Shown: positions 1 to 8,841 of the stretch, one piece after another
Layout: each line of letters begins with the position of its first letter
Numbering within the stretch: position 1 is the stretch's first letter
Assembly (NCBI RefSeq): GCF_023273895.1
Contig: NZ_CP096883.1
Span: 5,131,666 to 5,195,665 of the forward strand
Direction: 5' to 3'
From: Sphingobacterium sp. PCS056
Lineage (GTDB): Bacteria; Bacteroidota; Bacteroidia; Sphingobacteriales; Sphingobacteriaceae
DNA length: 64,000 bases
The notes under the pieces: model-generated
What the model saw: the letters and a program-made list of their open reading frames with translations, nothing else
What the model was told of the DNA's origin: nothing
Databases searched by the model: none
Program-made: the position numbers and the translations under genes

Positions 1-2173
1 GATTATTCTGCTCTGCCCATTTCAATGCAGTACCTACACCGTAAAAACCTGGTATATTTTGTTTTAATTGGCTCCACGCAGTGACGAAACTGATCGCACG
101 CAGATCTTTAAGTTTCAATTCTTTATCCGAATTCCGTTTAACCGGGCGACTACTGATATTGATAGACGATAGCGCCTTTAATGGTGATAGGTTTTCTAAA
201 TAACTCAAGAATAATGGATTTTTACGCAAATCCATAAATTTATTATAGCTCAGATCAGCTAATTTATCGACAATACCTTTTTGATGTGGAGTCAACGTAT
301 CACTCGATCGCTGTTTAAGATCGGAAATAATACCAGCATGTAAAAGCTGTTCAATATTAAATCGGGCAGTATCTAAAGAACCATATTGGCTACTGATAGT
401 CTGTCCCTGTATAGTCAATTGAATATGATCATTCGCAATTTCCTGTCCCATTGAAGCATAAAATCTTTGCGTTTTACCTCCTCCCCTTGCAGGTGGGCCT
501 CCACGACCATCGAAAAATACAAGATCAACATCATATTCTCTAGCAATAGCCGTTAATTCAATTTTTGCACTGTAGATAGACCAATTAGCCATTAGATATC
601 CCCCATCTTTAGTACTATCCGAATAACCCAGCATGATCGTTTGCTTATTCCCTCTTAATTTAAGGTGCTTTGCATATTCCTTATTCGTATAAAGGGATTT
701 CATCACATCTGCAGCGCGGGTCAAATCATCTACAGTTTCAAATAATGGTACAAAATCAATTGTCAAGGCATCCTTGGTCCATCCTGACCATAAGAAAAGT
801 TGTCTTAAACCTAAAATATCACTTGCTTGCTGACAATTACTAATGATAAAACGCTGCGCAGCACGTTCAGAACCTGATTTTTGAATATTTTTGAGCAAAC
901 GGATCACCTCTAGCGTATCTTTTTCCAATGCTGTAGCTTCATCATCAAATTTCAGATCCAACTCCTTAAAATTGATGGCCTCTTGCTTATCTATCTCGGA
1001 CAATGATCCAAAATCAGCAGAAATACCGGTTTCTTTAGAGTATTTTTTAATGATATAATCAAAAGTTTGAGTCAAGATACTACTATCTTGGCGAATGTCC
1101 AATGTCGTAAAAAAGCAACCAAAAGTCATTACCTTACGCAAAAGATCATCGACGATCTCCACGAAAAGATTATTATGCTTTTCTTTCAGTACCTCCTGAA
1201 TAGCTTTTAAATTTTCAATAATATGAGCAGTCTCATCGACAGGGTTTTCAACAGGATTAAAACTATTTTCATAAAATAGCTCCTGTAGATTGTCCATATA
1301 TTGTTCAACACCTCTAAAAGTAATACGGCGTTTCACCACTCTGAAATCTCTGTAATAACAACGAAATAAAATAGTTCTTAAAAGTGTTGCTACTTTTTTA
1401 GTACTATCAGCACTCACATTTGGATTTCCATCGCGATCCCCCCCTGGCCAAAAACCAAGCTCAATCAATTGCCTCACTTCCTCTGTCTCAATCCCCAGCT
1501 CATCATCAATATAAGTTTGGATCTCAGAAGCTACTTTGTAGAACACATTTTCTAGAAACCAAGCCAAGCTAATCGCCTCATCAACCGGAGTAGGCTTGTT
1601 ATTATTGATAAAAGGTGTTTTACCAAGTTGTTGCAATAATAAATGAATATTATGAATATCATTCTCTTTGATTGCACTGATCAGATCATTGATAATCGAC
1701 AATACAGATCCAGGATAAAACTGAGTCGGGTGAGCAGTCAATACAAGGCGGACAGAGAAATCTTTTAGTTTCGCAACTATTTTTCGCTTAAGTTCCGGAT
1801 TTGTTTCTGAAGATTTAATTAAAGACCCAAGCTGTGAAGATTGATCTGTTTTACCAATTGCTTTAAATGAAGAATCTTCAATTGCATCAAAAAGCACCAC
1901 CTGTCTTTCGATGTATTGTACAAATCGAAATAACAAATCGACTTGAGTTTCCTCATCCGAATAAATTTCATGCTGCTCAAAAAAAGTATTGATGATATCT
2001 TCCGGAGTTTGATGCTTCTCTACTCCATTTTCACAGTGTTTGGCAAAAAAAGGTAATAAGGTACCCGTATCCTTTACCTGTTGGAAGGGTAGCGTTAAAA
2101 ATAGACTTTTAAAAAGTTCAAATCGCGTCAAAACTTCGTTTTGAAAAACGGCTTCTTTTGTACTTAATTTCAT
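1..2173 (-). CDS. ppc: Phosphoenolpyruvate carboxylase, 3' end beyond window
   Basis: This enzyme carboxylates phosphoenolpyruvate with bicarbonate to oxaloacetate, refilling the TCA cycle in the cytoplasm. About 724 codons are present, reading leftward from the ATG at 2173. The C-terminal part, roughly 130 residues by family length, lies off the left edge. Visible family motifs are LTAHPTQFYPGSVL near residue 145 (catalytic His), FWPGGDRDGNP near 255, a GYSDSTKDGG block, the FFDGRGGPPARGGG loop and QGQTISSQYGS. The Gln-Phe-Tyr after TAHPT replaces the usual Glu-Ala of proteobacterial enzymes; I believe this is a Bacteroidota feature, from memory. The gene is divergent from ohr, with about 200 AT-rich bases between them. 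Identity is secure; the truncation is only a window effect. Confidence 0.95.
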   Translation of the reverse strand, partial: MKLSTKEAVFQNEVLTRFELFKSLFLTLPFQQVKDTGTLLPFFAKHCENGVEKHQTPEDIINTFFEQHEIYSDEETQVDLLFRFVQYIERQVVLFDAIEDSSFKAIGKTDQSSQLGSLIKSSETNPELKRKIVAKLKDFSVRLVLTAHPTQFYPGSVLSIINDLISAIKENDIHNIHLLLQQLGKTPFINNNKPTPVDEAISLAWFLENVFYKVASEIQTYIDDELGIETEEVRQLIELGFWPGGDRDGNPNVSADSTKKVATLLRTILFRCYYRDFRVVKRRITFRGVEQYMDNLQELFYENSFNPVENPVDETAHIIENLKAIQEVLKEKHNNLFVEIVDDLLRKVMTFGCFFTTLDIRQDSSILTQTFDYIIKKYSKETGISADFGSLSEIDKQEAINFKELDLKFDDEATALEKDTLEVIRLLKNIQKSGSERAAQRFIISNCQQASDILGLRQLFLWSGWTKDALTIDFVPLFETVDDLTRAADVMKSLYTNKEYAKHLKLRGNKQTIMLGYSDSTKDGGYLMANWSIYSAKIELTAIAREYDVDLVFFDGRGGPPARGGGKTQRFYASMGQEIANDHIQLTIQGQTISSQYGSLDTARFNIEQLLHAGIISDLKQRSSDTLTPHQKGIVDKLADLSYNKFMDLRKNPLFLSYLENLSPLKALSSINISSRPVKRNSDKELKLKDLRAISFVTAWSQLKQNIPGFYGVGTALKWAEQNN

Positions 2174-2375
2174 ATTATAGAAAAAACAGTTGTAGTTAAT
2201 GGAGAACGTTTGAATATGATCAAACATTCAAATATATAAAATTTATATTCAAATAATCATTTAAATGAAAAAAAACTAATAATAACATCTTAAAATTACA
2301 ATATTATTAAGAACAAAAACGTTTTTCACTTGTTATATTATTTTTGATCAAGTACAAATTACTAAATGTTACAAA

Positions 2376-2786
2376 ATGGGAAAAATTTATACAGCAGAAG
2401 TTACTGCAACTGGTGGACGTAATGGTGAAGTAAAATCTTCAGATGGTATCATTGATTTAATTGTAAAAAAACCAACAGCTATGGGCGGTGATGGAAACGC
2501 TACCAATCCAGAGCAATTATTTGCAGCAGCATGGAGTTCATGTTTTTTAGGAGCCGTTGCCGCAGTAGGAGAAAAAGATAACGTCGATATGACCGATGCT
2601 ACAGTGACGGTACGCGCATCATTTAACGAAGAAAACAATGCCTTCTTTATTTCTGCAGAAATTGATTTACATGTACCGACTCTTAGCGCCGAACAAGCTC
2701 AAAAGCTTGCGGAAAAAGCACATCATGTATGCCCCTATTCAAAGGCTACCAGAGGAAATGTAGAAACTAAAATAACAGGTATTTAA
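2376..2786 (+). CDS. ohr: Organic hydroperoxide resistance protein (Ohr/OsmC family)
   Basis: A thiol peroxidase of 136 residues that reduces organic hydroperoxides in the cytoplasm. The two reactive cysteines are visible: Cys56 in AAWSSCFLGA and Cys119 in HHVCPYSKATRGN. The second motif is typical of true Ohr rather than OsmC, and the length matches the family. The gene stands alone: a TATTTTTG element about 30 bases upstream resembles a Bacteroidota -7 box but has no TTTG at -33, and a hairpin terminator follows. No MarR-type OhrR gene is adjacent, so control is unknown. The partner reductant is not shown by the sequence. Confidence 0.95.
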   Translation: MGKIYTAEVTATGGRNGEVKSSDGIIDLIVKKPTAMGGDGNATNPEQLFAAAWSSCFLGAVAAVGEKDNVDMTDATVTVRASFNEENNAFFISAEIDLHVPTLSAEQAQKLAEKAHHVCPYSKATRGNVETKITGI

Positions 2787-2810
2787 TTACCGATCTTCAA
2801 ATACGAACCC

Positions 2811-2838
2811 GCTATGCTTTTTATTGTAAAAGCATAGC
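2811..2838 (+). terminator. Hairpin terminator after ohr
   Basis: An 11-base perfect stem (GCTATGCTTTT pairing with AAAAGCATAGC) around a 6-base loop is followed by TTTT. It lies 25 bases after the ohr stop codon and separates ohr from the yccS-like gene. Confidence 0.8.
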
Positions 2839-2879
2839 TTTTCCTATTCAATCTTGTATATTTGTTTGTATTCTAGATT

Positions 2880-5075
2880 ATGAAGCAGACACAAGAGATA
2901 AAAAGTTTTTTTTATAGCCAATACTTCGCAGATGGTATCAGGATCACCATCGGATGTATCATTCCAGTCATTATTTTTGCGGCAATGGGCCAGTTCATAA
3001 ATGGAACATTCGTGTCCTTAGGAGCACTGTTGGTTGGATTGTCAGATACTCCAGGCGCCCCCTCCCACCGTCGTACAGGGATGTATTTTGCAGCGATACT
3101 AACGATTATAACTTTTATTCTGACAGTCGCTGTAAATTCCAATATTTATTTACTAACGATATTAATTGCTGCCTTGTGCTTTATCTTTGCCATGTTTGCA
3201 GTGTTCAATGCTCGTGCAGCGAATGTCGGGTTGATGTGCATGTTGATGATGCTTATACATGTTGATACACCATTTACACTCGACAGCGCACTTACCTATT
3301 TATTTTATTACTCCATAGGTTGCCTTTGGTATATTATTATCAGCTTATCGATCACGCAAATTAGACCCTATAGACTAACGCAACAGGAACTTGCAGAATC
3401 CATTCGTCATGTTGCCGATTACCTACGTTTAAAAGCTAATTTTTACGACATCAATGTTGATAATGATAAAAATTATCTCAAACTGATAGATAAACAAGTC
3501 GAAGTAAACGACCATCAAGAAAACGTACGAAATCTACTCTTTCAGAGCAAAAGATCCATCAAAGATACCACCAAAACTGGACGGTATTTAACATTCGTAT
3601 TCAATGATATTATTGATCTCTTTGAGCAAAGTATGGCAACTCATTATGATTATAATGCAGTCAGTGAAAAATTTGGACATACCGGTATTTTAAATGAATT
3701 TAAACATATCATCTTAAAATTAACGAATGAATTAGATCATATCGCCTATCAATTAAATGCAAATCGAATACCAACTCCAATGTACAACTTTGATCAAGAG
3801 ATCAATTTAATGCACAAAAGGATCGATCAAGTGGAAAAAGAACTTCAATATAATGCCATTGCGCTTCGAAAAATTTTAATCAATGTTCGAGACATCATCC
3901 GTCATATCAATGATATTTATAGCTATTCGCACATAAAATCGACAGAAATTAATAAGCAAGAAATCGATGAGGCAAAAAAATTCATTGAACCATCCATTAT
4001 TGATTTTAAAAAAATAAAAGAAAATCTAACCTTAGATTCAACTTATTTTAGACATGCGTTGCGCATGGCCATCGTCATGTCATTATCTTATTTTATAGCC
4101 AAGTCATTTCATATCAGCCAAAATATATTTTGGATATTGCTGACGATAATGGTCATTTTAAAACCAGGATTTGGATTAACAAAATCAAGAAATATCCAGC
4201 GCCTAATGGGGACCATAATTGGAGGACTGATCGGAGCTTTCATCCTTTTTATGGTACATGATGAAACCATTCGCTTTGTATTACTCATATTTTTCTTCCT
4301 AAGCGCTTATAGTCTCTTTCGAGTCAATTATATTGTAGCAGTTATATTCATGACACCTTATGTACTGATCATGCTGAGTTTTGTCAGTACAAATACAATT
4401 GAAGTAACAAAAGAGCGAATTTTTGATACCTTTATTGGAGGTATGATTGCATTCCTTTCCAGTTATGTTATCTTCCCAAATTGGGAGTCAACACAAGTTA
4501 AAGTCTCTATGCAAAAGCTACTCCAAGCAAGTTATCACTATATTGCATTGACCATCAAAGAGATTGCAGGAAATGAACCAACAGTTACAGAATATAAGTT
4601 GGTTAGAAAAAAGCTGTATGTAGAAACAGCCAACATGGGATCAACATTTCAACGTATGCTTACAGAACCCAAAAACAAACAGAAATACACAAAAGATGTC
4701 AATAAGTTTGTTATTTTTAATCATGTTTTAGCATCATTTGCAGTTACCTTACATAATCAGGTTACTTCATCAAGAGCTAATCACAGCATCACAAAAGAAC
4801 ATATCAAATTGATTCGTAAGATATTAAGCTCCTTAGAAAGTGCAATCAGAGATTTAAGTAATCCCAATGAAGAAAATCCATTTACACCAGTCGATTTTCA
4901 GATACCTGAAACTCTCATAGCAATAGATGACATCAGGGACGAAAACAGTATTTTACTAACAGAGCAACTACAATTTATCAATAAAATCGCAGCAGATATT
5001 GCAAAGTTGGTACAGCAATTAAAAGAAAAAACAAGCGCGGAAATCGACCCGATGTTAAACAAAAAGGTACAATAG
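2880..5075 (+). CDS. FUSC/YccS-family inner-membrane protein
   Basis: A 731-residue integral membrane protein with the two-halved layout of the YccS/FUSC family. Hydrophobic segments fill about residues 20-155, a long helical soluble region covers about 160-390, and a second membrane block spans about 395-530 with FWILLTIMVILKPGFG followed by an R-x3-R-x-x-GT-x-x-GG pattern. The N-terminal block holds GLSDTPGAPSHRR, which resembles the YccS signature. A soluble helical tail of about 200 residues ends the protein. Relatives are related to the AaeB aromatic-acid exporters and some are proposed transporters, but the substrate is unknown. The next gene starts 9 bases downstream, so the two are probably co-transcribed. 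A TATATTTG at 2857 may be the -7 promoter box. Confidence 0.85.
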   Translation: MKQTQEIKSFFYSQYFADGIRITIGCIIPVIIFAAMGQFINGTFVSLGALLVGLSDTPGAPSHRRTGMYFAAILTIITFILTVAVNSNIYLLTILIAALCFIFAMFAVFNARAANVGLMCMLMMLIHVDTPFTLDSALTYLFYYSIGCLWYIIISLSITQIRPYRLTQQELAESIRHVADYLRLKANFYDINVDNDKNYLKLIDKQVEVNDHQENVRNLLFQSKRSIKDTTKTGRYLTFVFNDIIDLFEQSMATHYDYNAVSEKFGHTGILNEFKHIILKLTNELDHIAYQLNANRIPTPMYNFDQEINLMHKRIDQVEKELQYNAIALRKILINVRDIIRHINDIYSYSHIKSTEINKQEIDEAKKFIEPSIIDFKKIKENLTLDSTYFRHALRMAIVMSLSYFIAKSFHISQNIFWILLTIMVILKPGFGLTKSRNIQRLMGTIIGGLIGAFILFMVHDETIRFVLLIFFFLSAYSLFRVNYIVAVIFMTPYVLIMLSFVSTNTIEVTKERIFDTFIGGMIAFLSSYVIFPNWESTQVKVSMQKLLQASYHYIALTIKEIAGNEPTVTEYKLVRKKLYVETANMGSTFQRMLTEPKNKQKYTKDVNKFVIFNHVLASFAVTLHNQVTSSRANHSITKEHIKLIRKILSSLESAIRDLSNPNEENPFTPVDFQIPETLIAIDDIRDENSILLTEQLQFINKIAADIAKLVQQLKEKTSAEIDPMLNKKVQ

Positions 5076-5084
5076 TTAAAATAA

Positions 5085-6062
5085 ATGGCAATTATGCAAG
5101 ATAATTATTTCGATATCATCATCGTAGGTGGGGGCCCAATAGGACTTGCCTGTGCTTTAGAAGCATCATTGAATAATCTCAGCTATCTTATATTGGAAAA
5201 AGGATGTCTTGTCAACTCACTTTATCATTATCCCCAAAATATGACTTTCTTTTCTTCATCAGACCGATTAGAAATTGGAGATATACCTTTCGTAACGACA
5301 TTGCCCAAACCTAAGCGATCCGAAGCGCTGGAGTATTACCGACGCATTCAACAAAAGTTCAAATTAAAAATTAATTTATTTGAAGAAGTCACATCAATTG
5401 ACAAAACGGAATTTGGCTTCCATACGCAAACGGTTAAAGACAGCTATACATCCAGATACGTCATCATTGCGACTGGCTTTTATGATATTCCTATGCAACT
5501 AAACATTCCTGGAGAAGATTTGGATAAGGTCAAACATTATTATGATGATCCACATTATTATGTCAATCAAAAAGTGATTGTAGTAGGCGCCAGTAATTCC
5601 TCTATTGATGCAGCTTTAGAGACCTTTAGAAAAGGGGCAGATGTTACCCTTGTTATACGTGGAAAAGAAATCAGTCCAAGAGTCAAGTACTGGGTCAAAC
5701 CTGACATTGAGAATAGGATTGCTGCTGGTGAGATTAGCGTATTGTATAATAGTACACTGAGCAAGGTAACCCAATCTCACGTCTATATCCATACGCCAGA
5801 TGCTGAAGTTGTACTAGAAAATGATTTTGTATTGGCTCTGACCGGCTATCAGCCAAATTTCAAATTCCTAAAATCTGTCGGAATTCATATCGGTGAAGAG
5901 TCTCCATGTATTCCTGAGCATGACCCTACAACAATGGAAACTAACGTTAAAGGTCTTTATCTTGCAGGTGTTGTATGCGGAGGTCTAAACACTCATTTAT
6001 GGTTTATAGAAAATTCCAGAATTCATGCTCAACAGATCATAACAGCGATCAAGCAGAAATAA
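5085..6062 (+). CDS. ypdA: YpdA/Bdr-type FAD-NADPH disulfide reductase
   Basis: A 325-residue flavoprotein of the YpdA family, proposed in Firmicutes to reduce bacillithiol disulfide. An FAD Rossmann motif GGGPIG lies at residues 15-20 and the second nucleotide motif GASNSSIDAA at 168-177. The thioredoxin-reductase CxxC pair is absent, as expected for this family. The segment with PQNMTFFSSSDRLEIG is characteristic. Translation could begin at 5085 or at the internal ATG at 5094; both follow the yccS-like gene closely. It converges with the TetR gene (12-base gap). The bacillithiol role is inferred from family membership; no bacillithiol synthesis gene is in the window. Confidence 0.85.
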   Translation: MAIMQDNYFDIIIVGGGPIGLACALEASLNNLSYLILEKGCLVNSLYHYPQNMTFFSSSDRLEIGDIPFVTTLPKPKRSEALEYYRRIQQKFKLKINLFEEVTSIDKTEFGFHTQTVKDSYTSRYVIIATGFYDIPMQLNIPGEDLDKVKHYYDDPHYYVNQKVIVVGASNSSIDAALETFRKGADVTLVIRGKEISPRVKYWVKPDIENRIAAGEISVLYNSTLSKVTQSHVYIHTPDAEVVLENDFVLALTGYQPNFKFLKSVGIHIGEESPCIPEHDPTTMETNVKGLYLAGVVCGGLNTHLWFIENSRIHAQQIITAIKQK

Positions 6063-6073
6063 TATATATACAA

Positions 6074-6682
6074 CTATTTTCTTAAACCCTTTAAGAAAAT
6101 CTTCATCATCTTTTTTTGTAAACTCAAGATATCGTCAAACTCATCTTTGGTCGGGAATAACATGTTTTTCATATCTTTCAAAATGCCCATGCGCATTCCA
6201 AATAAAGAATATAATAAAATTCGAGCTGTCTCTTCAATATCTTCAACCTCGATTTTATTGTGCTCTACGCCGATCACTAATATTTCAACAAAAAGTTCGA
6301 CTTCCCTTACATGTGATTCTTTAAATACACGCTCCAATTCTTCAGGGAGCTCTTTGACCATATTGATCGTATATTCAAATAAATTATAGTACTTATTGAT
6401 TTGTTCAACCCTTTTATCAAGTGTATACATCATGATTTCTTCAAAATCATCACAAGTATTAATTTTTTCTTTAATATCTTGAACCATTTTATCAATCACG
6501 TATTCAAATACAGCAGAATATAAACTATTCTTATCCGGGAAATAATAATAGAGCAGTGCTTTTGAAAAATTCAAATCAGTAGCAATTTCAGACATGGTTG
6601 TTTTTGCCATACCAAAATGCGCAAATCTACGTGTTGCCGCCTCCAATATCCTCGTTCTTTTTAAATCCGCATTTGCCATCAA
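6074..6682 (-). CDS. TetR/AcrR-family transcriptional regulator
   Basis: A 202-residue repressor-type protein. The N-terminal 60 residues form the TetR DNA-binding domain (RILEAATRRFAHFGMAKTTM, then a recognition helix around FSKALLYYYFPDKNSLY). The remaining helical part would bind a ligand and form the dimer; its ligand cannot be read. It is divergent from murB, about 100 bases away, and convergent with the ypdA-like gene. Divergence suggests self-regulation, but murB is an unlikely target. The second codon is also ATG, so translation may start 3 bases later. The target regulon is unknown. Confidence 0.9.
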   Translation of the reverse strand: MMANADLKRTRILEAATRRFAHFGMAKTTMSEIATDLNFSKALLYYYFPDKNSLYSAVFEYVIDKMVQDIKEKINTCDDFEEIMMYTLDKRVEQINKYYNLFEYTINMVKELPEELERVFKESHVREVELFVEILVIGVEHNKIEVEDIEETARILLYSLFGMRMGILKDMKNMLFPTKDEFDDILSLQKKMMKIFLKGLRK

Positions 6683-6783
6683 TTCAAAAATTAATTACAC
6701 TTAATTACTGCTTTGTACTATCTTTACTAACTATTATATAAAGATAATTTATTTTTTTGATTTTTTGAAAAAACTAGTCAACA

Positions 6784-7800
6784 ATGGGTATAAACATACA
6801 ATCAGATATTTCTTTAAAAAAATACAACACATTCGGCATTGAGGAAGTTGCACACTATTTCATTGAGATCACTGAAGCAACTCAATTATTGGATGCTTAT
6901 GAGTCTGGTATATTCGAAAAAGACTTTCTGACATTAGGCGGTGGAAGTAATATTTTATTCACCCATCCCTATGAAGGCTATATCATCAAAATTAACATCA
7001 AAGGAATAAATGCAAACCAAGTTCATCAGGAAATATTCCTAACCGCATCAGCCGGCGAAATCTGGAATGATCTCGTATGGTTCTGTGTTGATAATAATTA
7101 CAACGGATTAGAAAACATGGCGCTTATCCCTGGTACAGTCGGAGCCTCTCCAGTCCAAAATATTGGAGCTTATGGCACTGAACTTATGGATATTTTTTAC
7201 AGCTGCGTCGCCTTTGATACACTTGAAGGTGTATTTAGGATTTTTTATAATGAAGATTGTCAATTTTCTTATCGAGATAGTATTTTCAAATCCGAACAAA
7301 AAGGTAGATACATTATTACAGAGGTAACGTATAAACTTAAAACTACTCCATCGATCAACACTTCATATGGAGCAATCAGCACGGAGCTTGAAAAACGCAA
7401 AATAACGCATCCTACGATACGAGATATTGCAGAAGTGGTGTCGACTATTCGTGTCGAAAAATTACCAGACCCGAGCACAGTTGGAAATGCAGGAAGTTTT
7501 TTCAAGAATCCAATTATATCGGCTGAGCAGTTCAAGAAGATCAAATCATTATTTCCAGATATGATCAGTTATGATATGCCAGATGGACGTGTAAAACTTG
7601 CCGCAGGTTGGCTGATCGAGCAATGCAACTGGAAAGGTCGAGTCATCGGTCAAGCAGGTGTATGGAAGAACCAAGCCCTTGTACTAATAAATATACAATC
7701 AGCTACAGGAAATGAAATTTTTGAATTATCGTCTAAAATAATAAACGATGTGTATCAAAAATTCAATGTGAAATTAGAACGTGAAGTAAATATTTTTTGA
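6784..7800 (+). CDS. murB: UDP-N-acetylenolpyruvoylglucosamine reductase
   Basis: MurB reduces the enolpyruvyl group of UDP-GlcNAc-enolpyruvate with NADPH and FAD to give UDP-MurNAc, the second committed step of peptidoglycan synthesis. The 338-residue length matches type I enzymes (E. coli about 342). Visible motifs are GGGSNILF (52-59), IPGTVGASPVQNIGAYGTE (116-133), the type I loop CQFSYRDSIFK (159-169), and NAGSFFKNP carrying the catalytic Ser238. It is a single gene, not part of a dcw cluster. Start ATG at 6784 follows an AT-rich leader. Confidence 0.96.
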   Translation: MGINIQSDISLKKYNTFGIEEVAHYFIEITEATQLLDAYESGIFEKDFLTLGGGSNILFTHPYEGYIIKINIKGINANQVHQEIFLTASAGEIWNDLVWFCVDNNYNGLENMALIPGTVGASPVQNIGAYGTELMDIFYSCVAFDTLEGVFRIFYNEDCQFSYRDSIFKSEQKGRYIITEVTYKLKTTPSINTSYGAISTELEKRKITHPTIRDIAEVVSTIRVEKLPDPSTVGNAGSFFKNPIISAEQFKKIKSLFPDMISYDMPDGRVKLAAGWLIEQCNWKGRVIGQAGVWKNQALVLINIQSATGNEIFELSSKIINDVYQKFNVKLEREVNIF

Positions 7801-7867
7801 TTTTTAATAAAAAAATATTTCATAAAAATTTTTATAAAAAAGCGCCCTATTAGGTATTTGAATTAGT

Positions 7868-7896
7868 GTTTATAGAAAAACAACTTTTCTATAAAC
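7868..7896. repeat. 12-base perfect hairpin between murB and the ECF sigma gene
   Basis: GTTTATAGAAAA pairs perfectly with TTTTCTATAAAC around a 5-base loop. It lies 68 bases after the murB stop. No T-run follows on the + strand, so it is a poor intrinsic terminator. It could be a transcript-end stem or an operator for the sigma-factor gene; the sequence does not decide. Confidence 0.5.
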
Positions 7897-8064
7897 GAAA
7901 CTTCCTGTTAAATATTTATTAATTTAATATCAATTCTCAATAATTAGCATACTATTTGCAATCAGTTTACTGAACCGTATTAAAATCGCTGAGGAATTTA
8001 CATTTTATTTCTCTCTCAGTGTTTTGCAAACCATTCATTTTAAAGTGAATATAAATTCAGTGAT

Positions 8065-8577
8065 ATGACTAAGTATGAATTCAACTCATTAGTGGTAGAG
8101 CAATCCGACTCCCTAAAACACTATGCAAAGAAATTTACAAATGACACCGAAGATGCAAATGATTTGGTGCAAGACACAATGTTAAAGGCTGTTACCTATT
8201 TCAACAACTTTAGAGAGGGAACCAATTTAAAAGGTTGGTTATATACTATTATGAAAAATACATTCATTAACAATTACAGAAGAATTGTTAAAACGAATTC
8301 TTTCATAACTAAAGAAGAAGAAATTTCAAGTGCTAACTTGATCTTGTCAGCATCAAAAAATCAAGGTGAAAATAAATTTGTCATGGAAGATATACATACC
8401 GCGCTTTCTAAGCTTTCAGAAGACTACTATGTCCCTTTTAGCATGTATTTTGAAGGATTTAAGTATCATGAAATTTCCGAATATTTAGCAATTCCTATTG
8501 GTACTGTCAAAACACGAATACATATCGCTCGAAAAGTTATGAAAAAATCATTATCAACTTATAAACTTATCGACTAA
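8065..8577 (+). CDS. ECF-type RNA polymerase sigma factor
   Basis: A 170-residue sigma-70-family factor with only regions 2 and 4. Region 2 is seen at about 25-75 (DANDLVQDTMLKAVTYFNNF and GWLYTIMKNTFINNYR), and region 4 near the C-terminus (YHEISEYLAIPIGTVKTRIH). It would redirect RNA polymerase to a small regulon. No anti-sigma factor gene lies next to it, unlike many Bacteroidota ECF factors. The next gene starts 18 bases after its stop and is probably in the same transcript. Upstream are a long AT-rich leader and a perfect hairpin. Its target promoters are unknown. Confidence 0.92.
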   Translation: MTKYEFNSLVVEQSDSLKHYAKKFTNDTEDANDLVQDTMLKAVTYFNNFREGTNLKGWLYTIMKNTFINNYRRIVKTNSFITKEEEISSANLILSASKNQGENKFVMEDIHTALSKLSEDYYVPFSMYFEGFKYHEISEYLAIPIGTVKTRIHIARKVMKKSLSTYKLID

Positions 8578-8595
8578 GTTTTATACCTTCGATTC

Positions 8596-8841
8596 ATGGA
8601 TCATCATGAAACACTTCCCGTATATTCCAAATCGAAACTTGCATTGAGAAATGGTCAAGATCGGCCGGAAATATGGGTGGCTTTTCAAGGATTAATATAC
8701 GATGTCACAGCAAGTAGATTGTGGAGATCCGGAAAACACTATGAGCATTGGGCGGGTCAAGACCTAACTGAGGAGCTTTCAGAAGCTCCTCACTCAGATC
8801 AAGTATTTCTTAAGTTTCCAATAATAGGAAAAATAGGATAA
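8596..8841 (+). CDS. Small cytochrome-b5-like heme/steroid-binding domain protein
   Basis: An 81-residue single-domain protein. The IWVAFQGLIYDVTASRLWRSGKHYEHWAGQDLTEELSEAPHS region follows the layout of predicted heme/steroid-binding proteins (cytochrome-b5 superfamily). Candidate axial histidines are His48 or His51 and His66, although the classical HPGG is missing. There is no signal peptide, so it should be cytoplasmic. It follows the ECF sigma gene by 18 bases and abuts the kinase gene convergently (stop codons adjacent). The coding DNA contains a 9-base hairpin (GAGGAGCTT/AAGCTCCTC, about 8771-8792). Redox partner and role are unknown. Confidence 0.75.
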   Translation: MDHHETLPVYSKSKLALRNGQDRPEIWVAFQGLIYDVTASRLWRSGKHYEHWAGQDLTEELSEAPHSDQVFLKFPIIGKIG

